Shown: positions 1 to 7,451 of the stretch, piece after piece
Layout: every line of letters starts with the position of its first letter
Numbering within the stretch: the first letter of the stretch is position 1
Assembly: GCA_001442985.1 (NCBI GenBank)
Contig: LDYB01000020.1
Location: forward strand, 124,001 to 188,000
From: Armatimonadetes bacterium DC
GTDB lineage: Bacteria; Armatimonadota; Fimbriimonadia; Fimbriimonadales; GBS-DC
Reading direction: 5' to 3'
DNA length: 64,000 nt
Program-made: the position numbers and the translations under genes
The notes under the pieces: generated by a model
What the model was told of the DNA's origin: nothing
The model's input: only the letters and a program-made list of their open reading frames with translations
Databases searched by the model: none

Positions 1-1649
1 GCCTCGGTGGAGACCATGACCTGCGTCTCGTGGCGAAACTTGTGTTCTGCCTGAATACGCGCGTCGAGGTTCATGCCGCCGTGCAGCTCGGTGACGCTAT
101 AGCCCCAGCTGCGCAGTTTCCGCACCAGATAGTCCAGCGTGTCGCGCGATTCGGTGAAAATCAGCAGTTTCTCGTCCCGACCGCGCAGTTGCAGTTCCTC
201 CAGCACCTCACGCAGCTCTTTGAGTTTGGTCTCGATGTCCTGTTCCTCGGCTTTTTTGGCGAGTTGCACCAGGTGGCGAAGGGTGTTCACCTCCTGCTGA
301 AGTTCTGCCTGGGTGGTGGCGTTGGTGAGCTTTTCGAGGAGGTCGTCTTCGATCTTGAATCGCTCTTGCTCCTCTAACTCTTCCAGCTCGTCTTCGTCGT
401 AAGGTAGCTTGCCCTGTCCCTGTTCGGTGAAGCGGACTCCGAACTGGAGATATTCTTTAAGGCGCTTGAGTCGTCTTTCGAGGGACTGGCGTGCGGCGTA
501 GATGCTGGAAGCGAAGCGGCGCTGGAGCATGAGCAGGGCGAACGCCACATTACGGTTCTCGCCCTGAAGCGCCCGCCCATACTCGCGCTCCACATATTCG
601 GTGAGCGCGTTGTAAAGCTCCTTTTCGGCGTCGCTCAGCGTAAAGGTGCGCGTGAACACATGGCGCGGCGGGAACAGCGGGCGCCCCGAAAAGTCTTTCA
701 AATCCTCTTTGAGCCGACGCAGGTAAAGGGGGTTATCACGATACTCTATCGATTGCTGGAGCGACTCCACCGTTCCGAAAAAGCCCGGGCGGAGCAGGTC
801 TAAAAACAGCCGAAAGTTTTCGGGGTCGCCCCGGTGGGGCGTGGCAGTGAGAAACAGCATCCCGTGCGTGCGCGTCGAGAGCAGCTCGCCCAGCCGATAG
901 CGGGCGGTCTTTTCGGTTTTGGAGCCGTACTGATACGCCGCCATCTTGTGCGCCTCGTCCACAATCACCAGATCCCAGTGCGCCTCCCGCAGGGTCGCTA
1001 TCACCTCCTCCTGCTTGGCGTAGTCCATCGAGGTGATAATCTGGTTCTGCTCCAGCCACACGCTGCGCCCCCAATAGGAGTCCATCACATTCCGGTCTAC
1101 CACGAGGAAATGTTCGCCGAACTTCTCGCGCATCTCGCGCTGCCACTGATATTTCAGGTGCCCTGGCACCACCAGCAGCACCCGTTGCACCACACCCCGG
1201 TATTTCAGCTCCTTCAGCAGTAGCCCCGCCATGATGGTCTTGCCCGCCCCAGGGTCATCTGCCAGCAGGAAGCGCACATCAGGCTGGCGCAGGATGTAGT
1301 GATAGACCGCCTCGATCTGATGGGGCAGCGGGTCTATCTGCGACACATTCACTGCCAGCAGGGGGTCGAACAGGTAGGCGTAGTGCAGGCGGTACGCCTC
1401 GATGCCCAGAAAAAACGCTTCAGGGTCGCCCCGAAAGTTGCGCATCAGTGGCGCTTGAACCCGCCACTGGGCAAGGTCAGCCTCTGGGAAAATGCCGTCG
1501 TAGGCTTGTTTCGTGTGAACACCCTGCGCATAGATTCGCCAGAACCCGTCCTCAAGCGGCTGCACCTGTACCACGCGCACTGGCTCGCTGAACTGGCTCG
1601 ATTCGACGATGCTCCCGATGGGCACCGGCGGCTGGCTCGCGCCCTGCAT
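1..1649 (-). CDS. SNF2-family DNA helicase/translocase, C-terminus cut by window edge
   Basis: About 549 codons are visible, reading from an ATG at 1649 to the left edge. Superfamily 2 motifs are clear: a P-loop DDPGAGKT near residues 131-138, the Walker B box IVDEAH near 229-234, and a TATPH motif III near residue 270. The helicase C-domain then begins, and the frame runs off the window inside the VSTE motif V region. The start lies 5 bases after the ATPase stop, and GGAGAAGGAG in the end of that gene can serve as its ribosome site, so the two are probably translationally coupled. Together with the DUF499 ATPase and DUF1156 methylase it forms a helicase-methylase-ATPase set. The family remodels or moves along DNA; a defence role is inferred from context. 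Confidence 0.9.
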   Translation of the reverse strand, partial: MQGASQPPVPIGSIVESSQFSEPVRVVQVQPLEDGFWRIYAQGVHTKQAYDGIFPEADLAQWRVQAPLMRNFRGDPEAFFLGIEAYRLHYAYLFDPLLAVNVSQIDPLPHQIEAVYHYILRQPDVRFLLADDPGAGKTIMAGLLLKELKYRGVVQRVLLVVPGHLKYQWQREMREKFGEHFLVVDRNVMDSYWGRSVWLEQNQIITSMDYAKQEEVIATLREAHWDLVIVDEAHKMAAYQYGSKTEKTARYRLGELLSTRTHGMLFLTATPHRGDPENFRLFLDLLRPGFFGTVESLQQSIEYRDNPLYLRRLKEDLKDFSGRPLFPPRHVFTRTFTLSDAEKELYNALTEYVEREYGRALQGENRNVAFALLMLQRRFASSIYAARQSLERRLKRLKEYLQFGVRFTEQGQGKLPYDEDELEELEEQERFKIEDDLLEKLTNATTQAELQQEVNTLRHLVQLAKKAEEQDIETKLKELREVLEELQLRGRDEKLLIFTESRDTLDYLVRKLRSWGYSVTELHGGMNLDARIQAEHKFRHETQVMVSTE

Positions 1650-1654
1650 ACGGT

Positions 1655-4297
1655 TCACTCCTTCTCCTGAATCTCAACATCAGCCTGAATTTGATTGAGC
1701 GTTTCCGGGATATTGATGTCCGCCAGGGTTTTGGGGATTTCGCCCTGCACCTCCAGTTCAACCGTGAAGCGGAAGTTGAGTCCATGACTCATCAGGGGGG
1801 TCAGCACGCCGCGCATCAGCTCATAGGTCTTCGCGCTGGGCACGGACACCCGTAGTTTGTAGCGCCGATAGCTGGGCTGCGCGGCAGGCTTTGAGGGCGG
1901 CGGGAGCGGTTCGACTGGATGCGGCTCGCCGATTACTACGGGCTGGGCAGACACGCGCTCCGACGCCCTCTCTTCGGGGGCTGGTTCGGTAGCGGGGGCT
2001 ACAGGCGGTTCTTTCAACAGCGTTGCGTCGTAGGTCAGCGCCTCGCGCGGCACGGGTTCTCTGTAGTAAGCACGCTCGCCCACGCGCACGGCGAACGCGC
2101 CCTCCTGTACCCCTCGCTGGATTGCCTGAAGCACCACCTGTTCGCTCTCCACCATCGGCAGGTGGGTGTAGCGGAAAAAGGCGTCGGTGATGTCCTGAAC
2201 CGATACTTCGTTCGCGTCGGCGGGGATTGCTTTATCCAGTATCATGCGGGGCGAGATTTGCTTCAAGAGCAGGTCATCGTCTTCTATGAACTTCCGCACG
2301 CGCTGGCTGAGCGTTTCGCGCGTGCCTGCCGTGGGCGTGCCCAGCGAGCGCCAGTCCAGCCGACCATCCCGCAGCAGCGCCACATGGCGATAGGCGTTCA
2401 GCACCAGAAACAGCTCGCCTCCTTGAAGGTCCTGAATCCGACGGTTGACGATGGCTCGGTCTTCTTCGCTGAGGGTTTTCCACAGCGCGGTATCGGCTTT
2501 GATGCGTTCGTAGGCGAGGCGTTCGCGAACGCGGTTTTGTAAAGTCGCCAGATGTTGCTCGTCCGCAACGAGGAAGACAAGCGTGTTGCGAAAGGCGCGT
2601 GGCTTCTCGCCCACTTTGTCCCACATGGCGCTCAACACGCTCTCGGTGTTGGGCTGGGAGCGCGTGTCGCGAGGGAGTAGCACACCGAGTTTCAGCTCGC
2701 GCGTGTCGGGAATATCGTCGGAGCGTTCCGGGAAGAGCAGAATTTTGGAAATCGCGCTCCCCGCGTGCTTGCGAACCGCCTGCTGAACTGCCTCCCCGAC
2801 CTGCTCGAGACTGACCTGCTCGTACTTTTCCTGCACAATCTTGTTCAGGTTCGGCTGCAGGCGAAACTCGTAGAGACCGTTCTCGTGGTGCAGGTACCAG
2901 AGCTTGCTGGTGAGGTGGTGAAGCGCGTCGCCCACCATCGCGGTCTGCAGAGCGGGGCGGAAGGCGCACAGGCGCAGCTCGGCTTCGGAGAGACCGCGTT
3001 TCTCGCCCGCGCTAAACCCGCCGAAGAAGATGGCGGTCGCCAGCCCGCGCGCCACCTGATGCGCCTCGTATTCCGTGCCCAGCTGCTTCTCCACCATCCG
3101 CGCCTGCGCCGAATCGCCCGTGATGTCGCGCTGAATCACGGAAGCAAACCTGTTGCCGATATGGCGCAACAGCTCCTGCTGAATCGCGCCGTTCGCCAGA
3201 TTGATATGAACGGGCAAAATCAGCGGTTCGGCGACGCGGCGCCGATAGAGGTCGCTCAGCACCTCGCCCAGCAGTTTCAGCACGCCACGCGTGCGCTGAA
3301 AAGTGGAAAACGACGCCCACTTCTCATACAGCAGGTCAATCACCTCCGGGTGGAAGGGGTAGGCAAGGCGCATCCGCTCCCGATAGGAATCCGAACGCGC
3401 CTTCTCGGGCAACTGCTCCGCGTGCCTCTGATAGAGCTCGTAGAACACATCCACCGTGCGACGCACTTCCGTCGGGTCGGCAATCTCTTTGAACAGGCGC
3501 TGGCGAATCACATGGAAAAACTCATCCTGCTCTACAGGGGTGTAGATGGCTTGCACGCGCCCGAAAATCATCTCCAGCTGGCGTAGCATGCGCTCGCTCT
3601 CTTCGCCGTAGGGCGTGCTGCTGGGAAGCGTCACCACCAGCACACTGTTTGGGAGGGATTTCACGACTTCGGTCAGCTGCTGGCAGAAGACCATCACCTG
3701 GGCTGCGAAGTCGCAGGCGTTCACCGCATAGGCAGCCAGCTCATCCATCAGGATGAGCGTGGGGGCGTCTTCCAGCAGGGCGCGCAGGTTCTCTGCGCCA
3801 GGCGCTCGACGCTTACGGTCATGCTCCTCCAGCAGGGCGTAGCGCCCCAGCTGCTCGGCAAACTGCCCCCAGGGCGTTTTGCCCTGGAGCGCATCGGCTT
3901 CCGTCCCGACGAAGGTCAGAATGCGCACTTCGGGCAGGGTCTCTATCTGGGCGCGTGCCAGCGTGTGCTTGACAAGCGGCGCCTCGCGGTGCGCATTCCC
4001 ATGCCGAAACAGATGATACAGGCTTATCAGCGCGTGCGTCTTCCCCCCGCCAAACGGAGTCTGCAACTGAATTACGGCGTCGCCATGCCCGGTGGTCAGG
4101 CGTCGCACCACCTGTGCCAGCAAATTTACCAGCCCCTCTGTGGGATAGGTCTGCTGGAAAAACTTTTCGGGGATTCGATACTCCAGCGCGCCCCGCTCCA
4201 GCAACACATCGCGCAGGTCGGCAGCGAACATCGAATCATCCAGCTCGCCATGAAGGATGTCCTCTCGCGGAATCGCGACCTCGTACCAGGCTTTCAT
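1655..4297 (-). CDS. DUF499-type AAA+ ATPase of a helicase-methylase-ATPase cluster
   Basis: This 880-residue protein carries a P-loop FGGGKT at residues 82-87 and a Walker B LILMDE at 181-186, the pattern of the DUF499 (COG1483) ATPases. A Pro/Glu-rich linker near residues 775-820 precedes a small C-terminal domain. The ATG at 4297 follows a GAGGGTG ribosome site. DUF499 proteins are usually encoded next to a DUF1156 adenine-methylase and a large helicase, as here, and are thought to act in phage defence; their biochemical role is not settled. The gene is intact, unlike the methylase upstream. Confidence 0.9.
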   Translation of the reverse strand: MKAWYEVAIPREDILHGELDDSMFAADLRDVLLERGALEYRIPEKFFQQTYPTEGLVNLLAQVVRRLTTGHGDAVIQLQTPFGGGKTHALISLYHLFRHGNAHREAPLVKHTLARAQIETLPEVRILTFVGTEADALQGKTPWGQFAEQLGRYALLEEHDRKRRAPGAENLRALLEDAPTLILMDELAAYAVNACDFAAQVMVFCQQLTEVVKSLPNSVLVVTLPSSTPYGEESERMLRQLEMIFGRVQAIYTPVEQDEFFHVIRQRLFKEIADPTEVRRTVDVFYELYQRHAEQLPEKARSDSYRERMRLAYPFHPEVIDLLYEKWASFSTFQRTRGVLKLLGEVLSDLYRRRVAEPLILPVHINLANGAIQQELLRHIGNRFASVIQRDITGDSAQARMVEKQLGTEYEAHQVARGLATAIFFGGFSAGEKRGLSEAELRLCAFRPALQTAMVGDALHHLTSKLWYLHHENGLYEFRLQPNLNKIVQEKYEQVSLEQVGEAVQQAVRKHAGSAISKILLFPERSDDIPDTRELKLGVLLPRDTRSQPNTESVLSAMWDKVGEKPRAFRNTLVFLVADEQHLATLQNRVRERLAYERIKADTALWKTLSEEDRAIVNRRIQDLQGGELFLVLNAYRHVALLRDGRLDWRSLGTPTAGTRETLSQRVRKFIEDDDLLLKQISPRMILDKAIPADANEVSVQDITDAFFRYTHLPMVESEQVVLQAIQRGVQEGAFAVRVGERAYYREPVPREALTYDATLLKEPPVAPATEPAPEERASERVSAQPVVIGEPHPVEPLPPPSKPAAQPSYRRYKLRVSVPSAKTYELMRGVLTPLMSHGLNFRFTVELEVQGEIPKTLADINIPETLNQIQADVEIQEKE

Positions 4298-4317
4298 GGG
4301 TTCACCCTCAGGGAAAG

Positions 4318-4458
4318 TTATACCACATTGTGTGCAAGAGATTCTCCCTCGCCTTCATCCAGCTGGAGCTTCAGCAGGGACACCAGCCGCTCATCGGACG
4401 CCAATCGCACCTGAAGCCAGCCCTCCTGGAAGGCCTGAACAAATGAAACGCTCCTCAC
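4318..4458 (-). CDS. Possible 46-residue micro-ORF between methylase and ATPase
   Basis: A GTG codon at 4458 overlaps the methylase stop as GTGTGA and is preceded by GGGAGG. The frame runs 46 residues and stops 20 bases before the ATPase start. The product would be amphipathic, with motifs such as FVQAFQEGWLQVRL and LVSLLKLQLDEGEGES. I do not recognise it. It fills an otherwise empty 157-base gap in the operon and its composition looks protein-like, but it could be a chance frame or the remnant of a longer methylase C-terminus. Confidence 0.35.
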   Translation of the reverse strand: MRSVSFVQAFQEGWLQVRLASDERLVSLLKLQLDEGEGESLAHNVV

Positions 4459-6110
4459 ACCTCCCATCGCCGACTGAAGCCCAGCACCCCCTGCATCAGG
4501 CGACGCTCCGCATCCCCCTCGGGCAACGCCTCCGCCACCGCCTGCGCCAGCAACCACAACAACCGATCCCGATGCCGCCCTTCCGACTCCATCCACTCCA
4601 GCAACCGCGCCGTCTGACCCGACTCCCACAACCACGCCACCAGGTGCAACGCCTCTATCTTGCTTCCCTGCGCCCGCGCCCGCAACGCATCCCAGAGTGC
4701 CTGCGAGGCTTCATTCAGCTTTTCTTCGCCCGACCCCATCAGCCCCATCGTCAACTGCTCGGGGTTCGTCCGACGGCGCCCCTGCGCTGGCGCAACTCCA
4801 TCCCCCATTCCCCATCGGCGCTCCAGCGGCGCCAGCACCTTCACCCGCTTGCTCTCCCCGCTCTTGCCCTGCGCGGGCGCAATCAGGCGCCCCACGCCCC
4901 ACACCTCCGTCAACTCCAGCCCCACGCTCGCCGCCAACTTGCGCGCCTCGTCAAACGGCACCTCCGCGTGCCCATACGACCACCGATACAACAGATAAAA
5001 CTGCGACAGCGCGTCCAACTCCACCACCACCTCCCGCTCCCGCAAAATCCGCTCCAGCGCATAACGGCTCACCTGCTCCCGCACCAGCGTGAGCAACACC
5101 GACGCCCCCACCGCCTCCCCCGACGCCCGCTCCACACGCGCATACTGCCCGAACACCGCCAGCGCCGGACCAATCGCGCTGATGAACAGATCCGCCCCCC
5201 GAACCCCCGCGTCCCAGAACTGGTGCAGGCGCCGCTCTATCGCGTCCACAATCTGTGGCTTGAGGTCGCCCCAGAAGCCGACGCGCGCCCCCACCCGCTT
5301 GCGACACACCAGATAGATAGACGACGCCAGCGCGGCGTTGCCCTGAGCCAGCAGGCGCGCCTGCATTTCAGTGTGTATCGGCAGGGCGGCAGTGGGGTAG
5401 AGACCTGCCCGCAACAGCGCGTTCAGCACCGTTTCCCACGCTTCGGTGGTTTTGTGGGCGAAGACGATAATCGCAATCCCGTCGGGTTTCAGCACGCGGT
5501 GGATTTCGCGGAACGCCTGCTCCAGCATCGCCTCAAAGCGTTGTTTGGCGGCGTCCATTCCACCTGCTTTGGAGGCGTCGGCGACCATTTCCTGGGACTT
5601 GGGAGTGAGGGGTGTGGCGAACAGGTCGGGGTGCAGGTCGCCGATGGTGCGCTTGAGCCAGACATAGAAGAAGTCGGAAAGGTCGGCGTAGGGCACATTA
5701 TCGTAGTAGGGCGGGTCGGTGAGAACGGCGTCAAAGTGGTTATCGGGGTAGGGCAGGTCGGTGGCTGTGCCGTGAACGGCTTGCGGTAGGACTTCAGCGG
5801 GCGGGATGGCGCAGAGGTGGGCGACAATCTCAACGGAGTCTGTAAGCATACTTTGCCAACCGCTGGGATTACCCAAAGGATTCATTTCGTAGTAATCCCA
5901 AAGCATTGGCAGGGCTTGTCGGGTAAAGGTGAAGCCGATGGCTTCTGTTTGGGAAATCAAGCGACACAGCACTGAGTTGCGATCGCTCAAGCGACTCACT
6001 ATCAGCGCCAGATAGGTCGCCACCGCTTTTGCAAACTCGGCGTCCGCGCCCTGCTCCATCATTAGCCGATACGCCTGCCGCACCCCCTCCGCAAACATTA
6101 GCAACGCCAA
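4455..6110 (-). CDS. DUF1156 adenine-specific DNA methylase, C-terminal half (downstream of in-frame stop)
   Basis: This frame holds the catalytic half of a COG1743/DUF1156 methylase. Motif IV is TDPPYYDNVPYADL, followed by FFYVW and a second Rossmann-like stretch (IHRVLKPDGIAIIVFAHK). It is in exactly the same frame as the N-terminal half at 6141-7397 and separated from it by one TGA codon. The codons between the TGA and the first possible start read WGDVFNARQR, which continues the family consensus. The first possible starts are TTG 6110 and ATG 6098, and neither has a Shine-Dalgarno sequence, so independent translation is doubtful. It is either a dead 3' fragment or is reached by read-through. 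Confidence 0.85.
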   Translation of the reverse strand: MALLMFAEGVRQAYRLMMEQGADAEFAKAVATYLALIVSRLSDRNSVLCRLISQTEAIGFTFTRQALPMLWDYYEMNPLGNPSGWQSMLTDSVEIVAHLCAIPPAEVLPQAVHGTATDLPYPDNHFDAVLTDPPYYDNVPYADLSDFFYVWLKRTIGDLHPDLFATPLTPKSQEMVADASKAGGMDAAKQRFEAMLEQAFREIHRVLKPDGIAIIVFAHKTTEAWETVLNALLRAGLYPTAALPIHTEMQARLLAQGNAALASSIYLVCRKRVGARVGFWGDLKPQIVDAIERRLHQFWDAGVRGADLFISAIGPALAVFGQYARVERASGEAVGASVLLTLVREQVSRYALERILREREVVVELDALSQFYLLYRWSYGHAEVPFDEARKLAASVGLELTEVWGVGRLIAPAQGKSGESKRVKVLAPLERRWGMGDGVAPAQGRRRTNPEQLTMGLMGSGEEKLNEASQALWDALRARAQGSKIEALHLVAWLWESGQTARLLEWMESEGRHRDRLLWLLAQAVAEALPEGDAERRLMQGVLGFSRRWEV

Positions 6111-6140
6111 ACGCTGACGCGCGTTAAATACATCTCCCCA

Positions 6141-6143
6141 TCA
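6141..6143 (-). other. In-frame TGA interrupting the DUF1156 methylase
   Basis: The minus strand reads ATG ACG TGA TGG GGA GAT. Upstream codons give RYGMT and downstream codons give WGDVFNARQRLALL, with no frame change. It separates the AdoMet-binding motif (first half) from the DPPY catalytic motif (second half). Confidence 0.9.
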
Positions 6144-7397
6144 CGTCATGCCATATCGCTGAACACGAAAGCCCAGTGTCTCCTTCGCTGGCAGCGGCTC
6201 ATCCGGCACAGGCTCTATTCCCCACTCCGCTCGCAAACGCGCCTCCCACTCCCCCAGCGCCCCCCGCGCCCGCTCAAACACCGCCCTATCCGCCGCCGTC
6301 GCCAAACGATACCTCTTGCCCGCACGATCCGAATAGTGCAACACCACCGCCACCAACCGCTCCCCCGCACGACCCGACTGAAACAACGCCCGAACCCGCT
6401 TGTCGTCCGTCGTCTCCCCACACACTGGACACCGCGCGTGCGCCCGCACCACCGTGCCCTGCTCCGGGTCAAACTCAATCGCCTCGCCATTCTGACCCAC
6501 TATCTCAAACTCCACCCGCTTCGCCGCCCTGTCGGGCACCAGCCGCAACGCCACCTGCTTATTCTCTTTTTTCGCCAGCCAGAGATTCGCTGTGAGCGGT
6601 ATCTCCGCCCCGCAAATCGGGTTCTGGCACGGGATGGTACGCATCCAGTAGTAGCCCACAGGAATCGCGCCGTCGGGGTCAGGGGGGTAGAAGGCTTGCA
6701 GGTGCGCCCGCGCCCATTCCAGCACCCACGCGCCCCACGCCGCCACCGCCTGCACCAGCGGCGACTGCGCCTCTTCGGCTTCCAGCAGGCGCGGCGCCCC
6801 TTCGCTGTTCGGAGGCAAAACAAGACGGGGTGCTGTTGCCCCCCTGTTGTCCCCCCGCAGGCGGGGGGACGCTTCCGTCTCTCCCTCCCCGCCTGCGGGG
6901 AGGGTCGGGGTGGGGCTTGCTCCAAACCGCTGTGGATACTCCAGCACGCAACGGTTCAGCAACACCGCAATCGGGTTGTAGTCCAGCGCGTGCGTCTCGC
7001 AGCCCAGTCGCAACGCCTCCAGCGGGATGCTTCCCCCACCTGCAAAGGGGTCCAGCACGCGCGGCGCCCGCCCGCCGAACGCCTCGCGAATGAGCGCCCG
7101 TGCCTTCTGCAGGTTCGGGTTCTTCTCATCCTGCACCGCCTCAAAGGGGGTGAGCGCTTCAATCAGTTTGAGCCATTCGTTACGCTTGCTGGGAATATCG
7201 GGCAGCAGCGCGGCGAGCGCGGTGGCGCGAGATGCCGCCAGCGGCTTGCGCGACCACCAGATATGGAGCGTGCTGATGTGCCCGTGTCGGAGGTTTTTTT
7301 CACGGGTGGACTCCCGTGAGACGAGTTCCAGCGGAAAGACGCTCTCAATCAGGCGACGCGCAGGTGCTGGCTCAGCGTTTGGGTTCTGGGCGTACAT
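6141..7397 (-). CDS. DUF1156 adenine-specific DNA methylase, N-terminal half ending at premature TGA
   Basis: The 418-residue product begins with the DUF1156 signature (LIESVFPLELVSRES, HISTLHIWWSRKPLAASRA). It contains the AdoMet-binding motif DPFAGGGSIPLEALRLG and two Zn-ribbon Cys pairs (CQNPICG, CPVCG). It ends in RYGMT followed by TGA at 6143-6141. The same frame continues for 560 more codons through the catalytic DPPY motif, so a full-length protein would be about 980 residues, normal for the family. The codon could have been CGA (Arg) before one transition; that is inference. A GC-rich palindrome pair is inserted in frame at 6849-6904. No ribosome site is obvious, and the gene starts 54 bases after topA. 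Confidence 0.88.
   Translation of the reverse strand: MYAQNPNAEPAPARRLIESVFPLELVSRESTREKNLRHGHISTLHIWWSRKPLAASRATALAALLPDIPSKRNEWLKLIEALTPFEAVQDEKNPNLQKARALIREAFGGRAPRVLDPFAGGGSIPLEALRLGCETHALDYNPIAVLLNRCVLEYPQRFGASPTPTLPAGGEGETEASPRLRGDNRGATAPRLVLPPNSEGAPRLLEAEEAQSPLVQAVAAWGAWVLEWARAHLQAFYPPDPDGAIPVGYYWMRTIPCQNPICGAEIPLTANLWLAKKENKQVALRLVPDRAAKRVEFEIVGQNGEAIEFDPEQGTVVRAHARCPVCGETTDDKRVRALFQSGRAGERLVAVVLHYSDRAGKRYRLATAADRAVFERARGALGEWEARLRAEWGIEPVPDEPLPAKETLGFRVQRYGMT
6849..6904. repeat. Paired GC-rich palindromes inside the methylase coding frame
   Basis: Two perfect 22-base palindromes lie 12 bases apart: 6849-6870 (8-base arms around GCAGGC) and 6883-6904 (8-base arms around GCCTGC). They are encoded in frame as a low-complexity insert (around PTLPAGGEG and SPRLRGDNRG) after the LEYPQRFG segment. 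This looks like a repeat insertion tolerated in a coding region. Confidence 0.75.
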
Positions 7398-7451
7398 AGT
7401 GTTTTTAAGTTTCGGCAGGGGCGGCGGATTCCTTCACTCCTGGGGGCAGGT

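Noticed and set aside
4257-5789. A 510-codon plus-strand frame opposite the methylase
   Set aside because: Its product is dominated by Arg, Pro and His, the usual shadow of a GC-rich gene on the other strand; it has no start signal or recognisable domain.
6111-6143. Programmed frameshift in the methylase
   Set aside because: Both halves are in the same frame; only a single stop codon separates them, and no slippery run is present.
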